64,000 nucleotides of DNA, from the NCBI GenBank assembly GCA_947589245.1, contig CANQBD010000001.1, forward strand, positions 36,607 through 100,606. The letters are read 5' to 3'. Position numbers and translations under genes: made by a program. The notes under the pieces were generated by a model. It was given only the letters and a program-made list of their open reading frames with translations. It did no database searches and was not told the DNA's origin. The DNA is from an uncultured Anaeroplasmataceae bacterium. GTDB taxonomy: Bacteria; Bacillota_I; Bacilli_A; Acholeplasmatales; Anaeroplasmataceae. Of this stretch, positions 8,967 to 18,031 are shown piece by piece; the first letter of the stretch is position 1; the number at the start of each line of letters is the position of its first letter.

Positions 8967-10295
8967 ATGCGGAAAGCTGTAGCTTACTTGAGTGACCATT
9001 ACTATTTGGATATTATGGCATTTTTTTTCTTACTGTTAAGCTTTTTAATTGAACCTCTTTTATCTTTAGCTGCAAATAATGGGTTTGTATTTAATCCGGT
9101 GGATCAAGTATTTAAGGGCTATTTAAAAATAATTACTTCACCATCAATTTTAATTACAGACTATGTTTATATAGCTGGTATTGGAGCTGCCTTATTTAAT
9201 GTAGGTACGATTTTAATAATTAATCTTTTATTAATTAAATTATTAAAAATTAAAATGACAGGTCCTGTTTATGCTGGCATTATAATGATTTGTGGTTTTT
9301 CATTTTTTGGTAAGAATATTTTTAATACTTTACCAATTTATTTGGGAATTTATTTATTTTCAATAATTAAAAAAGTTCCTTTTAAATCTTATATTTTAGC
9401 TATTTTATTTTCAACTGGTATTTCACCGCTTGTGAGTTATGCCATATTTGGACTTGGTCTATCTTATTATGGTTCAATTCCTTTAGGTATTGGCTGTGGG
9501 ATAATAGTTGGTTTTATTTTGCCAGCCTTTGCTGCTCATACAATTATTTTTCATGAAGGTTTTAATTTATATAATACAGGTTTTGCCTTAGGTATTCTTT
9601 CGGTTTGTTTTTATGGTATTTTTACTTTCTTTAATTTGAAAGTAGAAACGGTAAGCTTATATGATTATTCTGATAGTGTGGTTTTCTATTATATATTACC
9701 GATTTTATCAATTTTAAAGATAGCTGTCGCTATTATTTCTGATCCTGAGGTTTTTAAAAAGTATTGGTCATTAATGAAGACTAGTGGTAGATTAGTTACT
9801 GATTATGCTGGAGAATATAATCGTGAGACTGTCATGTTTAATTTTGGTCTTATTGGTTTGGTTTTATTTTTTATTTGTTTAATTTTTCAAATACCAATGA
9901 ATGGAGTTATTTTTGGCAGTATCCTATCTATTTTAGGTTTTGCAGGTTATGGTCTTCATTTACGCAATGTTTTACCAGTTTGGATTGGTGCTGGCTTGAT
10001 GTTATTTTTTAAGTGTTTAATAGATAATAATTATGTTTTAAGTATTTCAAACATCATGTGTTTTGTGTTTGCCTCCGGCTTAGCTCCACTTTCTGGACGT
10101 TATGGTATAATTTTTGGTATTATTGCTGGTATTTTACATATCCTAATAACACCACTCACGATTGGCTTTCAAGGAGGCTTTGACTTATACAATAATGGCT
10201 TTAGTGCCGGTTTTGTTGCGGCAATAGTCTATGTTTTAGCAGAAAAGATTTTTAATCGAGGTGAAAGATATGGAAGAAAATCAAAAAACAAGTAA
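8967..10295 (+). CDS. DUF1576 family multi-spanning membrane protein
   Basis: This 442-residue protein is almost entirely hydrophobic, with about a dozen predicted membrane segments. It matches the DUF1576 type of uncharacterised Firmicute membrane protein as I recall that family. Two copies of a motif are visible, GFNLYNTGFALG near residue 198 and GFDLYNNGFSAG near residue 407, which points to an internal duplication like that of many transporters. An AGAGGTGATGAT ribosome binding site precedes the ATG. The end overlaps the next gene. The function is unknown; a transporter is the best guess from topology only. Confidence 0.85.
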   Translation: MRKAVAYLSDHYYLDIMAFFFLLLSFLIEPLLSLAANNGFVFNPVDQVFKGYLKIITSPSILITDYVYIAGIGAALFNVGTILIINLLLIKLLKIKMTGPVYAGIIMICGFSFFGKNIFNTLPIYLGIYLFSIIKKVPFKSYILAILFSTGISPLVSYAIFGLGLSYYGSIPLGIGCGIIVGFILPAFAAHTIIFHEGFNLYNTGFALGILSVCFYGIFTFFNLKVETVSLYDYSDSVVFYYILPILSILKIAVAIISDPEVFKKYWSLMKTSGRLVTDYAGEYNRETVMFNFGLIGLVLFFICLIFQIPMNGVIFGSILSILGFAGYGLHLRNVLPVWIGAGLMLFFKCLIDNNYVLSISNIMCFVFASGLAPLSGRYGIIFGIIAGILHILITPLTIGFQGGFDLYNNGFSAGFVAAIVYVLAEKIFNRGERYGRKSKNK

Positions 10296-10608
10296 AATCA
10301 TTGAACAATTTAGCTTTTACTTGTTAGAAAATGGAATTAATGATTTTAGTGTAGAACTTAAAAAAACGAATAATTTTATATCCTTTATCTTTGTTTGTGA
10401 AGAAATGAATAAAGAACTGCTTGATACTTTACAGCATACTTTTAAGATTAAACGGCAAGCGGCTTTTGAGTATTATGGCTGGGAATTAATAGGGCATGGT
10501 AAATCTCAACGTGATTTAGCACTATTAAGTACTTTAATTGATTATTTTACTTATTATTTAAGAGATGGAAAGGTTCATTTTAATTTGGTGAGATATGAAA
10601 GAATTTAA
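10270..10608 (+). CDS. Small cytosolic protein of unknown function
   Basis: I do not recognise this 112-residue protein. It has no signal peptide or membrane segment and is mixed charged with several aromatic residues, which suggests a compact alpha/beta fold. The ATG at 10270 is preferred over an in-frame upstream ATG at 10261-10263-type start because AGGTGA sits 6-7 bases before it. It overlaps the end of the DUF1576 gene by 26 bases and the start of the PAP2 gene by 14 bases, so the three genes form one translationally coupled unit. Confidence 0.75.
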   Translation: MEENQKTSKIIEQFSFYLLENGINDFSVELKKTNNFISFIFVCEEMNKELLDTLQHTFKIKRQAAFEYYGWELIGHGKSQRDLALLSTLIDYFTYYLRDGKVHFNLVRYERI

Positions 10609-11293
10609 TTGGAAATATGCTTTAAAAATTTTGGGAATTATCATTTGTGTTATAACATTTATTGTTTTAGCAATAATAGTTTATAATACCCGTTTTAATC
10701 CGATTGGAATTGATGCTGACTTTAGAGATTTTTGTTATAATATTCGTGGTGAAAAAGGTGGATTTTGTTATTGGTTTTTTAGAATCATAACAGAGTTTGG
10801 TAATTTTTATGTTATTTCTATAATCGTAATTATTGTGGTTATTGTTACTAAATGTGATTATCGAGCAATTATTTTAGCTTTAGGAATTTTATTTGCGGTC
10901 ATGCTAAATATTGGTCTTAAGGGCTTATACATGCGGGAAAGACCAGTGGCAGAGTTACGTTGGATGGATGAATTTTCCACAAGCTTTCCATCCGGACATG
11001 CCACAGCGGCAGGTTTTCTTTATAGCTTTTTAATGTATATTGCTTATCATTCTAAGCTTTCTAAAAAAGCAATTAATATTTGGATGATTCTTTGTGGATT
11101 AATGATACCTTTAGTAATGTTTTCAAGAACTATTTTAGGTGTTCATTATTTTACAGATGTCATTGCTGGCTTTACTGTTGGCATTATGGTTTCATGTCTA
11201 TGTATGCTAGCCTATAAGCTTTGTGATAAATATGATTTTATGACCGAAGGCTTATTTGAAAAAATTAAAAATAGTCGTAAAAAGGATAACTAA
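10595..11293 (+). CDS. PAP2 family membrane phosphatase
   Basis: A 232-residue integral membrane lipid phosphatase of the PgpB/BcrC type. The three catalytic motifs are present: KGLYMRERP near residue 108, SFPSGHATAAGF near residue 128 and SRTILGVHYFTD near residue 178. Five to six membrane segments are visible. Likely substrates are undecaprenyl pyrophosphate or phosphatidylglycerol phosphate, but sequence alone does not decide. The stop codon lies inside a bidirectional terminator shared with the convergent regulator gene. Confidence 0.9.
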   Translation: MKEFNWKYALKILGIIICVITFIVLAIIVYNTRFNPIGIDADFRDFCYNIRGEKGGFCYWFFRIITEFGNFYVISIIVIIVVIVTKCDYRAIILALGILFAVMLNIGLKGLYMRERPVAELRWMDEFSTSFPSGHATAAGFLYSFLMYIAYHSKLSKKAINIWMILCGLMIPLVMFSRTILGVHYFTDVIAGFTVGIMVSCLCMLAYKLCDKYDFMTEGLFEKIKNSRKKDN

Positions 11294-11313
11294 ATCGTTT
11301 AGTTATCCTTTTT
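11279..11313. terminator. Bidirectional terminator containing both stop codons
   Basis: A perfect 16-bp inverted repeat (11279-11294 and 11298-11313) with a 3-base loop has A- and T-runs on its flanks. The stop of the + strand phosphatase (11291-11293) and the stop of the - strand regulator (11299-11301) both lie inside the stem. Confidence 0.93.
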
Positions 11314-11835
11314 GTATGCTAGAATTTCTAATCTATGAGAGTCTAAAATATTAAATAATTTATTATGTTTACTGATAATTTTACTATTTGTTAAATATTT
11401 AAGATATTCAGAGAGGGTTTTAATATTAATTTTTAAATAGCTAGCTAATTCATTTAAGGTGAAAGTTAAATAAAAGCTTGGAGCTTGATTATTTTGCATT
11501 TCAAAATAGAGATATCTGGCTATTCTAGTTAAATCATTGGTTATTAAAAGTAATTCTGTATGATTTCTTTTTTCAATATACATTTGACCTAAGATATTAT
11601 ATGTATCGATATTAAGATCCTTTTTATCAAGCCAAATACCAGTAACTAAATCTAAAGCTAAATAATCATCGGTAGTATAAGTGTTTTGAAAGATACTTTC
11701 TAAAAAGAGATAGTCATTAGGTTTATAAATGGTTATAAAACGACTATCTGAAACATGACCTTTTAGGATTTTAAAGACTTGATTAATGTAAGTTCCTTTT
11801 TTAATAATGATTTCATTTCTTAAGTAATTTTTCAT
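11299..11835 (-). CDS. Crp/Fnr-like transcription regulator, degenerate sensor domain
   Basis: A 178-residue protein with a short cyclic-nucleotide-binding-like N-terminal half and a helix-turn-helix C-terminal half (FTLNELASYLKINIKTLSEYL), the layout of Crp/Fnr regulators. There is no N-terminal cysteine cluster, so it is not a classical Fe-S FNR. The start is taken as the ATG at 11835-11833. A TTG at 11847 is also in frame but lies in the terminator hairpin. No ribosome binding site is obvious, because the start follows the terminator T-run directly. It lies downstream of the activase genes, whose promoter has an FNR-like palindrome. Confidence 0.75.
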   Translation of the reverse strand: MKNYLRNEIIIKKGTYINQVFKILKGHVSDSRFITIYKPNDYLFLESIFQNTYTTDDYLALDLVTGIWLDKKDLNIDTYNILGQMYIEKRNHTELLLITNDLTRIARYLYFEMQNNQAPSFYLTFTLNELASYLKINIKTLSEYLKYLTNSKIISKHNKLFNILDSHRLEILAYKKDN

Positions 11836-11836
11836 A

Positions 11837-11864
11837 ATAAAAGCCAAGCCTATTACAGCTTGGC
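11837..11864 (-). terminator. Terminator or attenuator after the COG3581-like gene
   Basis: On the minus strand, a 7-bp stem GCCAAGC/GCTTGGC (11864-11858 and 11849-11843) is followed by TTTTAT. The stop codon of the upstream gene (11855-11853) lies in the loop. It would limit read-through into the Crp-like gene, whose ATG follows immediately. Confidence 0.8.
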
Positions 11865-13112
11865 ATCCTCGTTTTCTTTAATTTTTTCTCTAGCAATAGC
11901 TAGCATTAATTTTATTCGATTTTCTTGATTAACTTTAGTAGCAGAAGGATCATAGTCAATTGCTACTATATTAGCAGTTGGATATTTTGTTTTAATTTTT
12001 TTCATTACACCTTTGCCACATATATGATTAGGTAAGCAACCAAAGGGTTGAGTACAAATGATATTTTCATAACCGATTTTTACTAGCTCAACCATTTCGG
12101 CTGTTAATAGCCAACCTTCACCCATTTTTGTGCCATGTGATAAAATACCTTCAGATAAATCTTTAGTATGAGAGAAGTATTGCATAGGGGTAAATTTAGT
12201 TGGTTTAATACTATTAATCATTAATTTTTCTCGTCGTTTTAAGTACCAAATTAAAGCTTTTGAAACTAATTTCTTTGTAATTCCATGTCCATAAAATTCA
12301 TTGTCATAGATAGAATTATATAGGCAATAAAGAATAAAGCCATAAAGTCCAGGAACCATTACCTCAGCACCTTCACTTACTAAGAAATCTTCTAAGTGGT
12401 TATTTCCTAAAGCCGCAAATTTAACGTAGATTTCACCAACAACACCAACTTTTGGACAAGCTTGTGTCAAATTCAGCTCTAGACCATCAAAGGCTTTAGC
12501 TATCATATTAAGATTATGTTTTAAGGCTCGATAAGATACACCTTTGTTTTGTTCGTATTGTTTACCTATGCTTTCAACTAAGCTTAAAGCTAGATTTAAA
12601 GCTGATCCTTTTTGAACCTCATAGGTACGAGTTTTATTATATAAATACATTATTTCATCGCCATAAGTCATTGCTGCAGCAACCTTTTTAATTAGAGGTA
12701 AGGTTAGTTTAAGGCCACTATCTTTTTCAAGGTTGGAGGCATTAAGTGAAACAACAGGAATGAAACCATAGCCTGCTTTGTCTAAAGCTTTTCTAAGTAA
12801 ATGAATATAATTAGAAGCCCGGCAGCCACCACCAGTTTGAGTGATAAGCAGAACAAGCTTATCGTGATCATTACGATGATTTAGGTTATCAATAAATTGA
12901 CCGATTACTAAAAGGGCTGGATAACAAGTATCATTATGAACATATTTTAAGCCTTCTGTAACTACATCTGGTCCTTCATTATGCATTATTTCTACCTTAT
13001 AGCCTGAACATAGAAGAGCCTTTTCAAATAAGGCCATATGAAATGGCAACATTGAAGGAATTAAAATGGTATGAGTTTTTCGCATTGATGCCACAAATTT
13101 TGGATAAGCCAT
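11853..13112 (-). CDS. COG3581-like acyl-CoA dehydratase/activase-associated protein
   Basis: A 419-residue cytosolic protein resembling the C-terminal third of large activase proteins of the 2-hydroxyacyl-CoA dehydratase superfamily (COG3581). The block near residues 355-370 contains CTQPFGCLPNHICGKG, with three cysteines, and a conserved IDYDPSATKVNQENR follows. In many anaerobic Firmicutes this part is fused to the preceding protein; here it is a separate gene. It starts 2 bases after the stop of the neighbour, with AAAGGAGG spanning the end of that gene, so the split is real and coupled. Its reaction is unknown. Confidence 0.8.
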   Translation of the reverse strand: MAYPKFVASMRKTHTILIPSMLPFHMALFEKALLCSGYKVEIMHNEGPDVVTEGLKYVHNDTCYPALLVIGQFIDNLNHRNDHDKLVLLITQTGGGCRASNYIHLLRKALDKAGYGFIPVVSLNASNLEKDSGLKLTLPLIKKVAAAMTYGDEIMYLYNKTRTYEVQKGSALNLALSLVESIGKQYEQNKGVSYRALKHNLNMIAKAFDGLELNLTQACPKVGVVGEIYVKFAALGNNHLEDFLVSEGAEVMVPGLYGFILYCLYNSIYDNEFYGHGITKKLVSKALIWYLKRREKLMINSIKPTKFTPMQYFSHTKDLSEGILSHGTKMGEGWLLTAEMVELVKIGYENIICTQPFGCLPNHICGKGVMKKIKTKYPTANIVAIDYDPSATKVNQENRIKLMLAIAREKIKENEDAKL

Positions 13113-13114
13113 TT

Positions 13115-16024
13115 TTATTCCTCCTTTTTTTGTTTTAGGGCAGCAAATAAGCTTCTTAATCTAATTTTAACTGCTCCTAAATTAGTAATTTCATCAATTT
13201 TAATTTGGGTATAAATTTTACCTTTTTCTTCTAATATACTTTTACATTCATCAGTTGTAACAGCATCTAGACCACAGCCAAAGCTGACTAATTGAACAAG
13301 GTTCATATCTTTTTGAGTTGTACAATATTTGGCGGCTGCATAGAGTCTAGCGTGATATGTCCACTGGTTTAAAACACCAACTGGGAATTTTGGGATTAAA
13401 TGAGAAATTGATTCTTCAGAAACAACGGCCACACCAAAGCCATTTATTAATTTATCAATTCCATGATTAACTTGGGGATCCACATGATAAGGGCGTCCCG
13501 CCAACACAATAATTTGTTGTTTATTTTTTTGGGCTTTTGTGATTATTTGATCCGCTTTATTTCTTAAATCAGCCAAATGATTTTCATATTCTTGGAAGGC
13601 TTTAGTAGAAGCATTAACTATTTCATGCTTAGATATTTTATAATTTTTTAAAATATTATGCATTTTGTTTTCAAACACCTTTTTATCATGAATTCCGATA
13701 AAAGGATGTAGGAAATTGATGGTTTGCACATCTTTAACATTATTTTCGATTGTTTGAGGGTAGTAGGCAACAATGGGACAATTAAAATGATTGTCGCCTT
13801 TTTTTTCATCAATATTATAGCTCATGCAAGGATAGAAGATTGTAGTTATTCCTGCAGCTTGAAGTTTGGCAATATGACCATGAACTAATTTTGCGGGATA
13901 GCAAACTGTATCTGAAGGAATTGTATGTTGACCTAATGTATAAATTTTTTCATTAGAAAAACCACTATTTATTACTTCAAAATCTAAGGCAGTAAAGAAA
14001 GTGTGCCAGAAGGGTAATAATTCATAATTGTTTAAAACTAAAGGAATACCTATTTTACCCCGCTTAGCATTAGTCTTTGGGGTATAGCTTAGTAGCTTTT
14101 GCCTAATATATTCATATAAATTACTATCATTATTTGTTACTTTTTTTGTCAATGGCTTTTCACAGCGATTACCACTTATATATTTGTTTGAATTACTGCC
14201 AAATGTATTAACAGATAGAAGACAATGATTATTACAAATTTTACAATTGAAATTTAATACCTTGTGATCAAATTTAGCCAACTCTGCTTTCGTGATAGTT
14301 GAACTTTTTGCTAATTTTAAACTCTTGGCATATAAAGCGGCTCCATAGGCTCCCATAAGTCCTGAGATATTAGGACAAACAACTTCTAAATTTAATTCTT
14401 TTTCAAAGGCTCTTAAAACGGCCTCATTATGAAATGTACCACCCTGAACTACGATATTTTTCCCAAGCTGAGCACTAGTAGTAGCTCTAATAACTTTATA
14501 TAATGCATTTTTGACTACTGAGATAGATAGACCAGCCGAAATATTTTCAATAGTCGCCCCATCTTTTTGAGCTTGTTTAACTGAAGAATTCATAAAGACT
14601 GTGCATCTTGAACCTAAGTCAACAGGTTTTTTAGCCATTAAACCAAGCTTGGCAAAATCTTCAATATTATAGCCTAACGTGTTAGCAAATGTTTGAAGGA
14701 AGGAACCGCAGCCTGATGAACATGCCTCATTTAAGAAGATATTAGAGATAGCTTTATTTTCAATTTTAAAGCATTTGATATCCTGACCACCAATATCAAT
14801 TATAAAATCAACATCGGGTTTAAATTTAGCTGCTGCCTGATAATGAGCCATTGTCTCAACTAGACCGGCATCTAGGTTAAAAGCATTTTTAGCTAAGTCT
14901 TCACCATAGCCAGTAGAAGCACTGCCAGCAATTTTAATATTTGGATATTTATTATATATTTCTTCGAAGATATTTTTAATAACTTCAACAGGATTACCTT
15001 TATTTGGTTGATATCTTTCAAAACGTATTTCTTCATTTTCATCTATTAATACAAATTTTAAGGTTGTAGAACCACTATCAATACCTAAGTATAAGGGACC
15101 ATCATAATCATCTAAGGATTTTGAGGGAATGTAGGTTTTAGCGTGTCGTTTTCTAAATTCCGCTAATTCAGCCTCGTTAGCAAATAGAGGTTGATTGTAG
15201 GCATAGGTAGCTTTATTAATATAGTCTTCTAACTCATTAATTTTTGCAGTTATATCAACTGGTTCTTTAGCGCATAATGCCGCTCCTATGGCTACATAAT
15301 ATAATGAATTTTCTGGACAAATACCTTTGACATTTAAGGCTTGATCAAAGCTATTTTGTAATTCTGACAAAAAGGTTAAAGGTCCTCCTAAATAAGCAAC
15401 CTTTCCTTTGATTTCACGACCTTGAGCTAGTCCTCCTATTGTTTGGTTAACTACAGCCTTAAAAATAGAAGCTGCAATATCTGATTTAGAAGCACCTTGA
15501 TTAAGAAGGGGTTGAATATCAGATTTAGCAAATACGCCACATCTTGAGGCGATAGCATATAGCTTTTGATGATTAATAGCTAAACCATTAATTTCGGTGA
15601 TATCGACATTTAAAAGGGTTGCCATTTGATCGATGAAAGCTCCTGTTCCACCAGCACAAGAACCATTCATTCGTACTTCCATACCATCCGTTAAAAAAAG
15701 AATTTTAGCATCTTCACCGCCTAGTTCAATAATACAATCAGTACCTGGAATTAGAGTGTTGGCGGCAATCCGAGTCGCATATACTTCTTGAACAAAAGGG
15801 ATGCCTACACCTTCAGCAATACCCATACCAGCTGAGCCTGAGATAGCAAGAGATGTCTTTTCATCAATTAGTTTTAATTTGCTTAATTCTTGGAGCTTAG
15901 CTATTATATTATCCTTTATATGGGAATAATGACGTTTATAGTCAGAATATATTAATTTGTTTTCTTCATCAAGTACTACACATTTAATAGTAGTAGAACC
16001 GACGTCTAATCCGATCTTTTTCAT
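13115..16024 (-). CDS. Double acyl-CoA dehydratase activase (BadF/HgdC ATPase) with COG3580 domain
   Basis: A 969-residue protein with two ASKHA ATPase repeats of the HgdC/BadF type followed by a DUF2229/COG3580 domain. Repeat 1 has GLDVGSTTIK, SCAGGTGAF and SRCGVF; repeat 2 has GIDSGSTTLK, CSSGCGSF and SRCTVF. In HgdC the two cysteines of each subunit hold a [4Fe-4S] cluster at the dimer interface, so this protein probably carries a fused dimer with one cluster. A further cysteine group (CKICNNHC) lies near residue 610. The ATG at 16024 has an AAGGAGGT ribosome binding site. Dehydratase subunits are not nearby, so the electron acceptor is unknown. Confidence 0.88.
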   Translation of the reverse strand: MKKIGLDVGSTTIKCVVLDEENKLIYSDYKRHYSHIKDNIIAKLQELSKLKLIDEKTSLAISGSAGMGIAEGVGIPFVQEVYATRIAANTLIPGTDCIIELGGEDAKILFLTDGMEVRMNGSCAGGTGAFIDQMATLLNVDITEINGLAINHQKLYAIASRCGVFAKSDIQPLLNQGASKSDIAASIFKAVVNQTIGGLAQGREIKGKVAYLGGPLTFLSELQNSFDQALNVKGICPENSLYYVAIGAALCAKEPVDITAKINELEDYINKATYAYNQPLFANEAELAEFRKRHAKTYIPSKSLDDYDGPLYLGIDSGSTTLKFVLIDENEEIRFERYQPNKGNPVEVIKNIFEEIYNKYPNIKIAGSASTGYGEDLAKNAFNLDAGLVETMAHYQAAAKFKPDVDFIIDIGGQDIKCFKIENKAISNIFLNEACSSGCGSFLQTFANTLGYNIEDFAKLGLMAKKPVDLGSRCTVFMNSSVKQAQKDGATIENISAGLSISVVKNALYKVIRATTSAQLGKNIVVQGGTFHNEAVLRAFEKELNLEVVCPNISGLMGAYGAALYAKSLKLAKSSTITKAELAKFDHKVLNFNCKICNNHCLLSVNTFGSNSNKYISGNRCEKPLTKKVTNNDSNLYEYIRQKLLSYTPKTNAKRGKIGIPLVLNNYELLPFWHTFFTALDFEVINSGFSNEKIYTLGQHTIPSDTVCYPAKLVHGHIAKLQAAGITTIFYPCMSYNIDEKKGDNHFNCPIVAYYPQTIENNVKDVQTINFLHPFIGIHDKKVFENKMHNILKNYKISKHEIVNASTKAFQEYENHLADLRNKADQIITKAQKNKQQIIVLAGRPYHVDPQVNHGIDKLINGFGVAVVSEESISHLIPKFPVGVLNQWTYHARLYAAAKYCTTQKDMNLVQLVSFGCGLDAVTTDECKSILEEKGKIYTQIKIDEITNLGAVKIRLRSLFAALKQKKEE

Positions 16025-16060
16025 GGTGACCTCCTTAGAATAAAACATAAGCTAAATTTT

Positions 16061-16103
16061 ATTATATTATAAATAATATAACAAGTCAAATGACCCTTGT
16101 CAA
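16061..16103 (-). promoter_or_regulatory. Two overlapping sigma-A promoters with FNR-like palindrome
   Basis: On the minus strand, TTGACA (16103-16098) is 17 bases from TATATT (16080-16075). A second TTGACT (16089-16084) is 17 bases from TATAAT (16066-16061). The first -35 is part of TTGACaaggGTCAT, one mismatch from a TTGAC-N4-GTCAA palindrome of the Crp/Fnr type. Both drive the activase genes, and an operator role is inferred. Confidence 0.8.
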
Positions 16104-16199
16104 ATTTAATTATAATCTGTCTGTTATATTTTTTCCCTGGCTATAAATGGAAAAGTTCGTAAAAAATTATTTTTAATAGCCAAATATCTAATCTTTTTC

Positions 16200-16228
16200 T
16201 TGATAGAAGGGTTGATTTAAGATATAAT
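16200..16228 (+). promoter_or_regulatory. Promoter of the beta-helix lipoprotein gene
   Basis: TTGATA (16200-16205), a 17-base spacer and TATAAT (16223-16228) form a near-consensus sigma-A promoter 45 bases before the ATG at 16274. Confidence 0.8.
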
Positions 16229-16273
16229 ATTTAAGAAGTATTATTTAATTATAAAGCAAAGGATTTTGATTAT

Positions 16274-17971
16274 ATGAAACGTTTATTTAAACTAATTTCA
16301 ATCCTATCATTAGGAATTGTAATATGGTTAGCAAGTTGTAGTAATAATGATACTTTGCCTAACATTGAAGGTCATTTTGATTTTACAGCTTACAAAACAA
16401 CAATTACAATTAAAACAAAATTTATTGATACAGAGTCTCATGACTTATATTATGATGCAGTTAGAACCTATGTAACAGTAAGTTCAACTGATGAAGATGA
16501 CAAGGAGCTTCAACGAAAAGATGTTTCTGTTATCAAACCTGCTATTACTTATCCCGATGATGATGGTACGGAAGAAGAGGGGACACATAAGGGCGACCCT
16601 TACATTGAACGTAATTTATCTGGGACTAGTTTAGATTTTAGTGGCTTAGTAGCTGATACAACCTATAAGGTTAAATTAATTATTTCCGCTAATGGTGTTC
16701 AAAAGACTTTAGAGACTAAAGATGTTACAACTATTAGTAATGGTGAAAGTGCAGACGATCCAATCATTATCAATGATTTAGAAGGTCTATTGGGTATGAG
16801 TAAGGAACGTACAGCATATTATAAATTAAATGCTGATATTGATTGTGGAGGAACTACTCCTATCATTTTCAGTTCATCAACTATTTTCACTGGTCAATTT
16901 GATGGTAATGGTCATACAATTTCTAATATCAGTCTTACTGGTAATAACTATAGTGGTTTATTCGGTTATATGCAGGGAGCTACTGTTAAAGATTTAAATA
17001 TTACAGACATTAGCTATAATTATACTCGTACAGATACTTATTTGGGAGCATTAGCTGGTTATGCTGAACGTTGTACAATTACGAACGTAAATGTAAGTAA
17101 TGTTACATTCTCTCATGGTGGACAAACAACTAGAAGTGCTTGGATAGGATCTTTAGTTGGTATGGCTAAAAATTCAACTATTCAAAATTGTTATGCTAAG
17201 AATGTGGAATTGACAGTTACAAGATGTCAATTAAAGATTTATATTGGTGGTTTTATTGGTCACAATGATAATTCATTAATTAGTAATTGTGGTGTTGTAG
17301 GTAATATTAATGTAACAATGGCTTATCCTTCTAATGAAAATGGTTGTCTATATTTAGGTGGTTTTGCTGGAGTTAACGATTCTAATCGAGGCATTACATC
17401 TTGTTATTCAAGAGTTAATTTAGGTGTTGCTGAACCTGATAGTGTTACTTCTTCAGGTTATTTAACGCATCACACTTATGTTGGTGGTTTTGTTGGTGGT
17501 AATATTCATAGTGCATCTTACATTAATGATTGTGCCGCTATTGGTGACATTGATTTAAGATTATATTATCCATACGATGTTTTTGCAGGTGGTTTTGTTG
17601 GTGCGTTAAGCGAATATAGTTCATCACGTTTAATTAATTGTGTTTATGTTCCACTTGAAACAGGTTTAGAAATTGTTTTATATGAAAAACCTGCTGATGC
17701 AGCAGATGATCCTTCTGAAGAAGAACCAGAAGAAACTGAACCTGATGAAGAAGAACCAGAAGAAACTGATTCTCAAGAGGCTTGGATTTCTTTAACAGTG
17801 GGTCGTTGTGGTGTAAAAGCTATTTTAGAAAATGTCTTTACCTATCGTGATATTATTGAAATTGTCCATTATCATGATCAGGTAACTGTTGCTGATTACG
17901 TTGTCAATCAAAATATTGCCTCTTTTAGTCAAACTATTCAAGCAATAATTATTGAAAGTTTAGGTCAATAA
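16274..17971 (+). CDS. Surface lipoprotein with GLUG-like beta-helix repeats
   Basis: A 565-residue exported protein. The N-terminus has a hydrophobic segment and lipobox LASC near residue 22, so it is probably diacylglyceryl-anchored outside the membrane. After a beta-sandwich-like region (residues 30-150, fibronectin-III-like in pattern), residues about 165-460 hold repeats with FDGNGHTISNI, YSGLFGY, LGALAGYAE and YVGGFVGGN, like GLUG/right-handed beta-helix proteins. Near residues 480-495 an acidic stretch is encoded by a direct DNA repeat of about 23 bases (17716-17770). The ribosome binding site is weak. Function is unknown; adhesion or carbohydrate contact is typical of such folds. Confidence 0.8.
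   Translation: MKRLFKLISILSLGIVIWLASCSNNDTLPNIEGHFDFTAYKTTITIKTKFIDTESHDLYYDAVRTYVTVSSTDEDDKELQRKDVSVIKPAITYPDDDGTEEEGTHKGDPYIERNLSGTSLDFSGLVADTTYKVKLIISANGVQKTLETKDVTTISNGESADDPIIINDLEGLLGMSKERTAYYKLNADIDCGGTTPIIFSSSTIFTGQFDGNGHTISNISLTGNNYSGLFGYMQGATVKDLNITDISYNYTRTDTYLGALAGYAERCTITNVNVSNVTFSHGGQTTRSAWIGSLVGMAKNSTIQNCYAKNVELTVTRCQLKIYIGGFIGHNDNSLISNCGVVGNINVTMAYPSNENGCLYLGGFAGVNDSNRGITSCYSRVNLGVAEPDSVTSSGYLTHHTYVGGFVGGNIHSASYINDCAAIGDIDLRLYYPYDVFAGGFVGALSEYSSSRLINCVYVPLETGLEIVLYEKPADAADDPSEEEPEETEPDEEEPEETDSQEAWISLTVGRCGVKAILENVFTYRDIIEIVHYHDQVTVADYVVNQNIASFSQTIQAIIIESLGQ
17716..17770 (+). repeat. Short direct repeat encoding an acidic EEEPEET segment
   Basis: The sequence GAAGAAGAACCAGAAGAAAC occurs twice, separated by a few codons, and encodes EEEPEET twice in the lipoprotein tail. 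Slippage or unequal recombination could change its copy number. Confidence 0.75.
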
Positions 17972-17980
17972 AATTTTTAG

Positions 17981-18006
17981 AAAGGAGACATAGTATGCTC
18001 CTTTTT
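17981..18006 (+). terminator. Terminator after the lipoprotein gene
   Basis: Stem AAAGGAG (17981-17987) with CTCCTTT (17998-18004), loop possibly further paired CAT/ATG, followed by T residues, between the lipoprotein stop and cysS. Confidence 0.8.
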
Positions 18007-18031
18007 GTGTTAGTTTTTAGGAGATGATTAG

